Part shown: piece by piece, positions 1 through 7,868 of the stretch | Layout: each line of letters opens with the position of its first letter | Position numbering within the stretch: position 1 is the first letter of the stretch | Assembly: GCA_017652965.1 (NCBI GenBank) | Contig: JAGBZZ010000044.1 | Location: 1 to 10,546 of the forward strand | Direction of reading: 5' to 3' | Origin: Clostridia bacterium | GTDB taxonomy: Bacteria; Bacillota_A; Clostridia; Oscillospirales; CAG-272 | Length of the DNA stretch: 10,546 nt | The notes under the pieces: generated by a model | Database searches by the model: none | Told to the model about the DNA's origin: nothing | Seen by the model: the letters and a program-made list of their open reading frames with translations, nothing else | Position numbers and translations under genes: made by a program

Positions 1-1
1 A

Positions 2-115
2 ATAGAAGAAGGAGTTTCTTTTATTGAAAATTTCTCCTTAAAAATATCAGATAACAAATATATGACAGCTAAACAATGGCGAGAAAAATTGATACAAATA
101 TTACAAGGGCAATAA
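2..115 (+). CDS. 3' end of an unrecognised AT-rich gene (partial)
   Basis: An open frame enters from the left edge and ends at TAA 113-115, giving 37 residues that finish in MTAKQWREKLIQILQGQ. I do not recognise the family and assign no function. The codons are AT-rich (many AAA, ATA, TTA, AGA), unlike every other gene in the window, which suggests different ancestry, for example an acquired gene next to the heat-shock operon. It converges on dnaJ and is followed by two small inverted repeats and a bidirectional terminator, as expected for a real gene end. Because only the tail is visible, the reading frame is supported by the absence of stops, the amphipathic C-terminal look and the downstream terminators, not by homology. 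It could also be a decayed remnant. Confidence 0.5.
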   Translation: MEEGVSFIENFSLKISDNKYMTAKQWREKLIQILQGQ

Positions 116-153
116 CAAATTCCAATTTGTCGTACACACAGTGGTGTACTTTT
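115..153 (+). terminator. Terminator-like hairpins after the left-edge gene
   Basis: Two short inverted repeats follow the stop codon. ACAAATT (115-121) pairs with AATTTGT (124-130). GTACAC (132-137) pairs with GTGTAC (144-149) over a 6-nt loop and is followed by TTTT (150-153). The second has the form of a weak intrinsic terminator on the plus strand. Stems are only 6-7 bp, so function is tentative. Confidence 0.35.
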
Positions 154-201
154 AGTCGTTCTTACCCCACTTTGCGCACCTTTTAGTCGCGCTTTCGCAA
201 C

Positions 202-237
202 AAAAAAAGGAACTTTTGCTGCAAAAGTTCCTTTTTT
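202..237. terminator. Bidirectional intrinsic terminator between dnaJ and the left-edge gene
   Basis: An almost perfect inverted repeat has arms GGAACTTTTGC (209-219) and GCAAAAGTTCC (221-231). A run of seven A (202-208) lies on one side and six T (232-237) on the other. Read on either strand it gives a strong stem followed by a U-run, so it should terminate the minus-strand dnaJ transcript and stop any plus-strand transcript entering from the left. An outer repeat, GCTTTCGCA (191-199) with TGCGAAAGC (248-256), encloses it. Confidence 0.9.
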
Positions 238-290
238 GTTTATCCACTGCGAAAGCAATGGCATATCATCACGCTGCAGGTTGTATCGCT

Positions 291-1418
291 TCAATTCTTG
301 AAGATCTTCTTAAAGAAGGAGCTCTTCTTCGCGTTGTTCTTCTCGCCGCAGCTTTTGGCAAAGGCCTGGAGCAGATCCTTCTGCTGGGCGGTGAGGTCAC
401 GCGGGATCTCGACCGTTACGGTAAAGACGATATCGCCGCGGCGGGTGGAGCGCACCTCCTTGACCCCCTTGCCGCGCAGGCGGAAGGTCGTGCCGGTTTG
501 CGTCCCCTCGGGGATCTCGTATTTCTCGGTCTTGCCGTCGGGCAGGGGGATGTCGATGGCCGCGCCAAGGGCCGCCTCGGCAAAGGTGATCGGCACCTCG
601 CAAAGAAGGTCACGCCCCTGCCGCTCAAAGAAGGCATGCGGGCGCACACGGGCCTCGATATACAGATCTCCCGCCATGCCGCCACGGCGGCCGGCATCGC
701 CCTCGCCCGTCACGCGCATACGCTCGCCGTTGTCGATGCCCTCGGGGAAGGTGATGGCCTTCTTACGGGTGACCTTGACGTAGGCACGCCCGCCGCAGGC
801 CTTACACGGATTTTTGATGGTCTTCCCGCGGCCGCTACAGGCCGAGCAGGCACGCTGCGAGCGGATCGCACCAAAGGGCGTATTCTGCTGTACCGTCACC
901 TGCCCCGTACCGCGGCAGGTCTTACAGGTCTCGATATCGGCCTCGCTTTCGGCACCCTTGCCGTGGCAGGTCGCACAGGCCTCCACGTGGCTGTAGGAGA
1001 TCTCCTTCTTACAGCCGAACACCGCCTCCTCGAAGTCCAGGGTCACACGGACAAGGATATCGTCGCCATCCTCGGCCGCCGTGCGGGAGGCACCCCCGCC
1101 GCCACCGCCGAAGAAGGAGGAAAAGATGTCGCCAAAGCCGCCGAAATCCCCAAAGCCGCCAAAGCCGCCGCCCGCACCGCCACCGGCAGGGTCAAAGGCG
1201 GCATGCCCAAAGCGATCATACTGCGCGCGCTTTTCGGCATCCGAAAGGACGGCGTACGCCTCGTTGACCTCCTTGAACTTGGCCTCGGCCTCACTGTCAC
1301 CGGGGTGCATATCGGGATGGTACTGCTTTGCCAGGGTACGGTAGGCCTTTTTGATGGCCGCCTCGTCCGCATCCTTGGAAAGCCCCAGTACCTCGTAGTA
1401 GTCACGTTTATCTGCCAT
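291..1418 (-). CDS. dnaJ: Chaperone protein DnaJ (Hsp40)
   Basis: Co-chaperone that delivers unfolded clients to DnaK and stimulates its ATPase; cytosolic. The 375-residue product has the full type I architecture. A J-domain occupies residues ~1-70 with the HPD motif at 34-36. A Gly/Phe-rich linker spans ~77-110. A zinc-binding domain carries four CxxC motifs (C148/C151, C165/C168, C191/C194, C205/C208), and C-terminal substrate-binding domains follow to ~345. The fourth zinc motif reads CKACGGRA, ending in Ala rather than the usual Gly of CxxCxGxG. All eight cysteines are present, so zinc binding should be intact. A basic tail rich in Lys and Phe closes the protein. The ATG at 1418 has AAGGAG (1425-1430) five bases upstream. 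It is the last gene of the hrcA operon, 79 bp after dnaK, and ends before a strong terminator. Confidence 0.98.
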   Translation of the reverse strand: MADKRDYYEVLGLSKDADEAAIKKAYRTLAKQYHPDMHPGDSEAEAKFKEVNEAYAVLSDAEKRAQYDRFGHAAFDPAGGGAGGGFGGFGDFGGFGDIFSSFFGGGGGGASRTAAEDGDDILVRVTLDFEEAVFGCKKEISYSHVEACATCHGKGAESEADIETCKTCRGTGQVTVQQNTPFGAIRSQRACSACSGRGKTIKNPCKACGGRAYVKVTRKKAITFPEGIDNGERMRVTGEGDAGRRGGMAGDLYIEARVRPHAFFERQGRDLLCEVPITFAEAALGAAIDIPLPDGKTEKYEIPEGTQTGTTFRLRGKGVKEVRSTRRGDIVFTVTVEIPRDLTAQQKDLLQAFAKSCGEKNNAKKSSFFKKIFKN

Positions 1419-1430
1419 GCTTCACTCCTT

Positions 1431-1448
1431 GGGGGCAGGCACGCCCCC
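1431..1448 (-). promoter_or_regulatory. Small stem-loop abutting the dnaJ ribosome binding site
   Basis: On the minus strand GGGGGC and GCCCCC form a 6-bp all-GC stem with a 6-nt loop. Its 3' arm ends directly against the AAGGAG Shine-Dalgarno site of dnaJ (1425-1430). It could influence ribosome access or protect a processed dnaJ message. The structure is seen; its effect is inference. Confidence 0.4.
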
Positions 1449-1449
1449 T

Positions 1450-1492
1450 AAAACGGCCACAGCGGTCGGGACTCTGCCCGACCGCGGCCGCT
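1450..1492 (-). terminator. Intercistronic hairpin with U-run between dnaK and dnaJ (probable partial terminator)
   Basis: Just after the dnaK stop, on the minus strand, GCGGTCGGG (1485-1477) pairs perfectly with CCCGACCGC (1470-1462) over a 6-nt loop. The stem extends past a 3-nt bulge through CGGCC (1490-1486) with GGCCG (1458-1454), plus a G·U and an A-U pair. TTTT (1453-1450) follows. This is intrinsic-terminator form inside an operon. As dnaJ has no other evident promoter, it more likely attenuates transcription or stabilises the dnaK 3' end, giving less DnaJ than DnaK. Confidence 0.65.
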
Positions 1493-1497
1493 ATGCA

Positions 1498-3368
<1,871 letters not shown>

Positions 3369-3968
3369 TCAGTTTGCTACGGTAACCATGGCATAACGCA
3401 GGATGCGCTCACCCTTGCGGTAGCCCTTTTGATGCACGGCCGCGATCTCGCCCTCGCCGCGCCCTTCCTCCTCGGTATGCATCACGGCATTGTGAAGGCC
3501 GGGGTCAAAGGTCTCGCCCGCTTCCCCGAAGGCCTCCACCCCGAGGGCGGCAAGCGCCTCGGCGGCGGCCTTGGCCGTCATGGCGATGCCCTCGGCAACC
3601 TTTTCGCCATCGCTGTAAAGGGCGGCACGCTCTAAGTTATCGAGGATGGGAAGCAGCTTTTCAAGCGCCCCCTCCAGCCCGTCGGTGTAGGCGGCCTGCT
3701 TTTCGGCGGCCGAGCGGCGGCGGAAGTTGTCGTATTCGGCGGCCAGGCGCAGATACTTGTCGTTCTGCTCTGCGGCGGCATCCTCGGCCTCCTTCAAGGC
3801 CTCCTCGGCCGCATTCAGGCGCTTTTGCGTTTCCAAAAGCTCACGCATCAGCTTCTTGCTTCCCTTACCCTCGGCGGCCGTCTCTTCCTCTTTGGCCTCG
3901 GGGACCGTCTCCTCCTCGGTAGGAGGCAGGACCTCCTCCTCGGGGGTCTCACACTTATTCTCTTCCAT
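3369..3968 (-). CDS. grpE: Nucleotide exchange factor GrpE
   Basis: GrpE releases ADP from DnaK and so resets the chaperone cycle; it acts as a cytosolic dimer. The 199-residue product has a long Glu-rich, low-complexity N-terminus (~1-35). A predicted coiled-coil dimer stalk follows (~38-90) and ends in the family hallmark KYLRLAAEYDNFRRR. The C-terminal beta-domain that contacts DnaK carries FDPGLHNAVMH and GYRKGERILRYAMVTVAN. Length and order match the family. The ATG at 3968 lies only 4 bp after the hrcA stop (3973-3975). Its Shine-Dalgarno AAAGGA overlaps the end of hrcA, so translational coupling is likely. It is the second gene of the heat-shock operon. Confidence 0.97.
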   Translation of the reverse strand: MEENKCETPEEEVLPPTEEETVPEAKEEETAAEGKGSKKLMRELLETQKRLNAAEEALKEAEDAAAEQNDKYLRLAAEYDNFRRRSAAEKQAAYTDGLEGALEKLLPILDNLERAALYSDGEKVAEGIAMTAKAAAEALAALGVEAFGEAGETFDPGLHNAVMHTEEEGRGEGEIAAVHQKGYRKGERILRYAMVTVAN

Positions 3969-3972
3969 GACT

Positions 3973-5052
3973 CTATCCTTTCAAAAAGAAGTTGGTGTCG
4001 CCGCTGTTCAGCATATCGTCGATCCTGGCGGCAAGCTGATCGATGATCCCGATCACACGGGCGTAGTCCATCCGTCGCGGGCCTATCACGCCGATCGCCC
4101 CGACCACCCGCCCGTCACGGCGGATGCTGTGGTACACAAGGGTGGAGTTTTCCATGACCTTAACGGTGTTCTCGCTTCCGATAAAGACGTTCACCCCATC
4201 GGATACCCCCTCGTCAAGCGGGACGATGCTTTGCAGCCCCTCCTTATCCTCGAGTACGTCAAGAAGCGAGCGCAGGGTATCGAGATCCGAATACTCGGGA
4301 TATTGCAGAAGGTGATTGACCCCCTCCACCGAGGTGTGGGGCTTGTCGGCCTCGATCATCGCCTCGTAGATCTTACGCACAATGGCCGAAACCAGGATCC
4401 CAAGCCGTCCCATTCCCCGTTCGATCTCCCCGATCAGGGGCAGGGTGAAGCCCTCGGCCGGAATGCCGACCAGCTTCTCGTTGAGAAGCGACAAAAGCTT
4501 TGCCTGCTCCTCCACCGCCATCGGCAGGGGGGTAGAGACCGAGCGCGTCACGGCCGAGCCGCCCGACATCAGCATCACAAGCACAAACTGGTAGGCATCC
4601 ACCCGCACAAACTCAAAGCGGCTGACCGTTGCCGAGGACGGGCGGCTTTTGACGGCGATGCCGGTGTAATTGGTGACCGAGGCGGCAATGCGGGAGGCCT
4701 CGCGCAGAAGCTGATCCATCTCGGCAAGCTTTGTCTGCAGGCTGGCATTGATGGTTTCGATCTCGCCCGCCGTCATGCGGTACTGCTGTAAAAGCGAATT
4801 GACGTAAAAGCGGTAGCCAAGCTCACTCGGGATGCGCCCCGCCGAGGTATGGGGCTGCTCCAGAAAGCCCATTGCCTCCAGCTCTGCCATCTCGTTGCGG
4901 ATGGTAGCAGAGGAGCAGGCCAACTGCTGATTTTCTGCCAGATACTTAGAGCCAACGGGCTCACCGTACGTGATATACGCATCAATGATTTCTTTCAGTA
5001 TGAGCTTTTTTCTCTCACTTAACCGATAATTTCCCGGCAAGAACTCTTCCAC
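3973..5052 (-). CDS. hrcA: Heat-inducible transcription repressor HrcA
   Basis: HrcA is the dimeric repressor that binds CIRCE and keeps class I heat-shock genes low; in known systems its folding depends on GroEL. The N-terminal winged-helix region includes VGSKYLAEN (33-41) and SSATIRNEMAELE (47-59), followed by the very conserved HTSAGRIPS (68-76). The rest matches the GAF-like and dimerisation domain of the family, ending NSGDTNFFLKG. I start it at GTG 5052 (359 residues). AAAGGAG (5060-5066) sits 7 bases upstream, and the length then suits the family. The frame also stays open upstream to a TTG at 5100, but that codon lies inside the CIRCE operator and near the expected transcription start, with no ribosome binding site. 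It is the first gene of the operon, so it is autoregulated. Confidence 0.96.
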   Translation of the reverse strand: MEEFLPGNYRLSERKKLILKEIIDAYITYGEPVGSKYLAENQQLACSSATIRNEMAELEAMGFLEQPHTSAGRIPSELGYRFYVNSLLQQYRMTAGEIETINASLQTKLAEMDQLLREASRIAASVTNYTGIAVKSRPSSATVSRFEFVRVDAYQFVLVMLMSGGSAVTRSVSTPLPMAVEEQAKLLSLLNEKLVGIPAEGFTLPLIGEIERGMGRLGILVSAIVRKIYEAMIEADKPHTSVEGVNHLLQYPEYSDLDTLRSLLDVLEDKEGLQSIVPLDEGVSDGVNVFIGSENTVKVMENSTLVYHSIRRDGRVVGAIGVIGPRRMDYARVIGIIDQLAARIDDMLNSGDTNFFLKG

Positions 5053-5080
5053 CCGTCTGCTCCTTTCCCGTTTATCGGGA

Positions 5081-5107
5081 TTAGCACTCTCTTCGTGCAA
5101 GTGCTAA
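5081..5107 (-). promoter_or_regulatory. CIRCE operator (HrcA binding site)
   Basis: On the plus strand the sequence is TTAGCACTC, a 9-bp spacer, then AAGTGCTAA. The established CIRCE consensus is TTAGCACTC-N9-GAGTGCTAA, so one base of one arm deviates (A for G at 5099). It lies immediately downstream of the predicted hrcA transcription start and upstream of its start codon, the normal position for HrcA repression. Spacing and arms are otherwise exact. Confidence 0.97.
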
Positions 5108-5117
5108 CTCCGCTTAT

Positions 5118-5146
5118 AAAGTACCACACCGGGGTTGATTTGTCAA
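5118..5146 (-). promoter_or_regulatory. Predicted hrcA operon promoter
   Basis: Minus strand: a perfect -35 TTGACA (5146-5141), a 17-bp spacer, then TACTTT (5123-5118) as a weak -10 with a TG one base upstream (extended -10 form). The start would fall near 5110-5112, placing CIRCE in the first transcribed bases. The -35 is clear; the exact -10 is less certain because TTATAA lies a few bases further on at an unusual spacing. Confidence 0.7.
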
Positions 5147-5213
5147 GGGCTTTTCGGTGGTAAATTGTGAATTTTTTGTGAATTGACACCCTCCCCCGCA
5201 AAAAAACCGCCAT

Positions 5214-5264
5214 CGCGCGCGTTTTCTTGCGCGTTTCTTGCGCGTTTCTTGCGCGAGCGCGCAA
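5214..5264. repeat. Tandem GCGCGTTTCTT repeats upstream of the rny promoter
   Basis: GCGCGTTTTCTT (5217-5228) is followed by two exact GCGCGTTTCTT units (5229-5239 and 5240-5250) and a partial fourth beginning GCGCG (5251). The last part forms a palindrome, TTGCGCG-AG-CGCGCAA (5249-5264). The array ends 8 bp before the rny -35. It is too short and lacks spacers, so it is not a CRISPR. It could be a binding array, a DNA-shape element or slippage-prone sequence. Confidence 0.8.
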
Positions 5265-5271
5265 AAAGTTC

Positions 5272-5300
5272 TTGACATGGCTACCTAAATACGTTATAAT
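5272..5300 (+). promoter_or_regulatory. Consensus SigA-type promoter of rny
   Basis: TTGACA (5272-5277), 17-bp spacer, TATAAT (5295-5300): a full match to the housekeeping promoter consensus at optimal spacing. Transcription should begin near 5306-5308, leaving a leader of about 140 nt before the rny ATG. Confidence 0.92.
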
Positions 5301-5306
5301 GGAGTG

Positions 5307-5447
5307 TAACGTATGTAACCTTCCGTCGGGCGGGCGCGCCACCGCAGTAGGTGCGATGCCCCGACCAAGCCCTATATACGCGAACGTATCCGTAACCCAT
5401 AAGCCAAGAAAGACCCGAACCAATACACACATAAGGAGGTGTATCGT
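5307..5447 (+). promoter_or_regulatory. Long structured 5' leader of rny
   Basis: This leader is unusually long for a consensus promoter feeding one gene. GTCGGG (5325-5330) pairs with CCCGAC (5360-5365). Inside it CACC (5340-5343) pairs with GGTG (5350-5353) over a GCAGTA loop. The stem-loop lies between two copies of a 13-mer: AACGTAT then GTAACC directly (5308-5320), and AACGTAT-CC-GTAACC (5383-5397). No known riboswitch class was recognised. Autoregulation by RNase Y cleavage, or a protein-binding leader, are possibilities only. The segment ends with AAGGAGG (5433-5439), 8 bases before the ATG. Confidence 0.5.
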
Positions 5448-6989
5448 ATGCACTGGATCTATATCGTGCTGATCGCCGTGGCGGCTCTTGCCGTCGGTAT
5501 GATCGCCGGTTTTGTGACCCGCATGAAGGTAGCCGAGAAAAAGATCGGCTCTGCACAGCTGCAGGCTAAGCAGATCCTCGAGGACGCTATGCACACGGCT
5601 GAATCCCGCAAAAAGGAAATCCTGTTTGAAGCAAAAGAAAATGCCCTGGCCATCAAGGACGAGACCGAAAAGGATCTGAAGGAGCGCCGCAAGGAGGTTG
5701 CCCGTCAGGAAAACCGTCTGGCACAAAAGGAAGAAAACCTCGACCGCAAGATCGAAAATCTCGAAAAGAAGGAGCAGCGCCTGACCGAAAAGGAAAAGGA
5801 GGCCGATACCCTGAAGGGTGAGATCGAGACCGCGCTTGCCGAGCAGCGCGCGACGCTTGAGCGCATCTCGGGCACCACTGCCGAGGACGCAAAGGCCGAG
5901 CTTCTCTCCCGCGTGGAGAATGAGATCGCCCATGAGACCGCCCTGAAGATCTCGGAGTACGAGGCCCGCTTCAAGGAAGAGGCCAACGACCGCGCCCGTG
6001 ACCTTCTGTCGCTTGCCATTCAGCGCTGTGCGGCCGACCACGTGGCCGAGATCGCTATCTCGGTCGTCCCCCTGCCGAACGAGGAGATGAAGGGACGCAT
6101 CATCGGCCGTGAGGGCCGTAACATCCGCGCCATCGAGGCCCTGACCGGGGTCGAGCTGATCATTGACGACACGCCCGAGGCTATTACCGTCTCCGGCTTT
6201 GACCCTGTCCGCCGTGAGGTGGCAAGGCTTGCGCTTGAAAAGCTGATCGCCGACGGGCGCATCCACCCCGCCCGCATCGAAGAGGTGGTGGAAAAGGCAC
6301 AGAAGGAAGTGGAGGGTGCTATCAAGCAGGCCGGTGAGCGTGCCGTGTTTGAGACCGGCGTCCACGGCCTGAACCCCGAAGAGATCCGTCTGCTTGGCAG
6401 ACTGCGCTTCCGTACCAGCTTCGGTCAGAATGTACTGCGGCATTCGATCGAGGTCTCCCTGCTTTCCGGCGTCCTGGCCGATGAGCTGGGGGTCGACAGC
6501 ATGACGGCCAAGCGCGCCGGCCTTCTCCACGATATCGGTAAGGCACTGACCCAGGAGGCCGAGGGCACGCACATCCAGCTGGGTGTGGAGGTCGCCAAGA
6601 AGTACCGTGAAAGCCGCGAGGTCATTCACGCCATTGAGGCACACCACGGAGACGTGGAGCCGACCACGACCATCGCCTTTATCGTCCAGGCGGCCGACGC
6701 CATCTCGGCGGCACGCCCGGGTGCCCGCCGTGAGGACGTGGAAAATTACATCAAGCGTCTGCAGAAGCTGGAGGAGCTGGCCAATGACTTCCAGGGGGTC
6801 GAAAAGACCTTTGCCATTCAGGCGGGACGTGAGATCCGCGTGATGGTCAAGCCCGATGCCGTGACCGACGACGGGATGATCATCCTGGCGCGTGACATCG
6901 CCAAGAAAATTGAGGAAACGATGGAGTATCCCGGCCAGATCAAGGTTAACCTGATCCGGGAAAGCCGCGTGACCGACTTTGCCAAATGA
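5448..6989 (+). CDS. rny: Ribonuclease Y (membrane-anchored endoribonuclease)
   Basis: RNase Y starts bulk mRNA decay by endonucleolytic cleavage and is held at the inner face of the membrane. The 513-residue product has one N-terminal membrane segment (~2-25). A very long Lys/Glu-rich coiled coil follows (~27-180). A KH RNA-binding domain contains [12 protein letters not shown] (216-227). An HD metal-dependent hydrolase domain has H332 (VLRHS), H361-D362 in [10 protein letters not shown]399-H400 (AIEAHHGD) and D417 (AADAIS). Domain order and length match the family. I start at ATG 5448, which has AAGGAGG at ideal spacing. An in-frame GTG at 5439 overlaps that Shine-Dalgarno and is rejected. 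It is transcribed from its own consensus promoter and ends just before an intrinsic terminator. ymdB follows, as in Bacillus. Confidence 0.98.
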   Translation: MHWIYIVLIAVAALAVGMIAGFVTRMKVAEKKIGSAQLQAKQILEDAMHTAESRKKEILFEAKENALAIKDETEKDLKERRKEVARQENRLAQKEENLDRKIENLEKKEQRLTEKEKEADTLKGEIETALAEQRATLERISGTTAEDAKAELLSRVENEIAHETALKISEYEARFKEEANDRARDLLSLAIQRCAADHVAEIAISVVPLPNEEMKGRIIGREGRNIRAIEALTGVELIIDDTPEAITVSGFDPVRREVARLALEKLIADGRIHPARIEEVVEKAQKEVEGAIKQAGERAVFETGVHGLNPEEIRLLGRLRFRTSFGQNVLRHSIEVSLLSGVLADELGVDSMTAKRAGLLHDIGKALTQEAEGTHIQLGVEVAKKYRESREVIHAIEAHHGDVEPTTTIAFIVQAADAISAARPGARREDVENYIKRLQKLEELANDFQGVEKTFAIQAGREIRVMVKPDAVTDDGMIILARDIAKKIEETMEYPGQIKVNLIRESRVTDFAK

Positions 6990-6994
6990 CCCAC

Positions 6995-7030
6995 AGAAAG
7001 CTCTCGGCCGTTTCCGGGAGCTTTCTTTTT
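6995..7030 (+). terminator. Intrinsic terminator between rny and ymdB
   Basis: AGAAAGCTC (6995-7003) pairs with GAGCTTTCT (7018-7026). The stem continues through a T·G wobble and CGG/CCG to 13 bp over a 6-nt loop (7008-7013). Including the last arm base, TTTTT runs from 7026 to 7030. It begins 6 bp after the rny stop. The ymdB ribosome binding site starts only a few bases later, so downstream genes would depend on read-through or an unseen promoter. Confidence 0.85.
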
Positions 7031-7053
7031 GAGAAGGAAAGAAGGACACCCCT

Positions 7054-7821
7054 ATGAAGATCCTGATGCTGGGCGACGTCACCTCGCCCGAGGCGGCAAA
7101 ATACCTGGCCGCTACCCTGCCCGCCGCCAGACGGCGCCTTGCGGCAGACCTTGTGACGGTGAATGCCGAAAACGCCGGCTTCATCCTCGGCCCCTCTCCC
7201 GAAACGGCACGGCTCCTGCTCTCCTCGGGTGCCGACGTGCTGACGGGCGGCAACCATACCCTGCAAAACTATGACCTCCTCGCCTCTCTTGAAAGGATGC
7301 CCGGGGTTCTGCGCCCGGCCAACTACCCGCAAAGGACACCGGGGCGGGGCTATACCGTCCGTGAGGTGGGCGGGGTGCGGGTGCTTGTCATCAGCCTTTT
7401 GGGGCGGGTGCATATGGAGCCCCCCCTCTCCTCCCCCTTTGAGGCCGCAGACCGCGTGCTTTCGGCCGCCCGTGGGCGGTACGACGTGGCGGTGGTGGAT
7501 ATCCACGCCGAGGCCACGGGGGAAAAGATGGCGCTTGCCCATTATCTTGACGGGCGTGTGGCCGCGGTTGTCGGCACGCATACCCACGTACCGACGGCCG
7601 ATCTTTCCATCCTGCCGCGCGGCACGGGATACGTCACCGATCTTGGCATGTGCGGGCCGGAGCATAGCATCCTTGGGCTTGACAGCCGGGAGATCGTGGA
7701 AAGATATCTGACCGCCGTCAACCATAAGCTTCATCCCCCGACCGGGAAAATGCGGGCGGACGGCGTCCTCTTTACGGTAGAGGGCAACCGCACCGTCGCC
7801 ACCGAGCGGGTCGTGCTTTGA
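7054..7821 (+). CDS. ymdB: YmdB-family metallophosphoesterase
   Basis: This family hydrolyses phosphodiesters, with 2',3'-cyclic nucleotides reported as substrates in Bacillus, where YmdB affects biofilm and motility gene expression. The 255-residue product has the di-metal site motifs in order: GDVT (D8), NAEN (E39, N40), GGNHT (N67, H68), DIHAEAT (H151) and GTHTHV (H176, H178), followed by DLGM. These residue numbers fall almost exactly where the Bacillus protein has them. After NHT the usual W-D is replaced by LQ (NHTLQNYDLL), a small departure in the lid region. It is cytosolic, with no signal peptide. ATG 7054 has AAGGA seven bases upstream. The rny-ymdB neighbourhood matches other Gram-positives, but the spoVS that follows in Bacillus is absent here. 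Confidence 0.93.
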   Translation: MKILMLGDVTSPEAAKYLAATLPAARRRLAADLVTVNAENAGFILGPSPETARLLLSSGADVLTGGNHTLQNYDLLASLERMPGVLRPANYPQRTPGRGYTVREVGGVRVLVISLLGRVHMEPPLSSPFEAADRVLSAARGRYDVAVVDIHAEATGEKMALAHYLDGRVAAVVGTHTHVPTADLSILPRGTGYVTDLGMCGPEHSILGLDSREIVERYLTAVNHKLHPPTGKMRADGVLFTVEGNRTVATERVVL

Positions 7822-7853
7822 TCCTCTTCCTTTATTCTATTCGATAAGTATCC

Positions 7854-7868
7854 GAGAGGAGTCCTCTT
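7854..7868 (+). promoter_or_regulatory. Ribosome binding site of the GH-like gene inside a small inverted repeat
   Basis: The Shine-Dalgarno GAGAGGAG sits 7 bases before ATG 7869. AGAGG (7855-7859) is complementary to CCTCT (7863-7867) with a 3-nt loop, and G·T can add a sixth pair. If this hairpin forms it would bury the ribosome binding site. TCCTCTT also occurs at 7822-7828, a second possible partner. Confidence 0.4.

Larger units (their letters stand above)
5053..5447. other. Divergent regulatory region between hrcA and rny
   Basis: These 395 bases contain no credible gene. From left to right they hold the hrcA ribosome binding site (5060-5066), the CIRCE operator (5081-5107), the hrcA promoter (5118-5146), a pair of TTGTGAATT direct repeats (5165-5173 and 5176-5184), a pyrimidine-rich then A-rich stretch (~5189-5207), tandem GCGCGTTTCTT repeats (5217-5262), the rny promoter (5272-5300) and the rny leader (to 5447). 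The two transcription units start about 200 bp apart and point away from each other. Confidence 0.85.

Noticed and set aside
216..1451. 411-residue open frame on the plus strand opposite dnaJ
   Set aside because: It begins inside the bidirectional terminator and mirrors dnaJ, with no ribosome binding site and no family resemblance.
5098..5100. TTG at 5100 as the hrcA start
   Set aside because: It lies inside the CIRCE operator near the predicted transcription start and lacks a Shine-Dalgarno; GTG 5052 has AAAGGAG at 7 bp.
5183..5188. Plus-strand TTGACA at 5183-5188 as a second rny promoter
   Set aside because: No -10-like sequence at 16-18 bp; the downstream stretch is C-rich then A-rich.
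5214..5264. CRISPR array
   Set aside because: Units of 11 bp directly abut each other with no unique spacers, and no cas genes are nearby.
5439..5447. GTG at 5439 as the rny start
   Set aside because: It overlaps the AAGGAGG Shine-Dalgarno; ATG 5448 has ideal spacing.
5019..7253. 744-residue open frame on the minus strand across rny
   Set aside because: Shadow of rny codon structure. It runs through the rny promoter, leader and terminator and has a low-complexity non-protein-like sequence.
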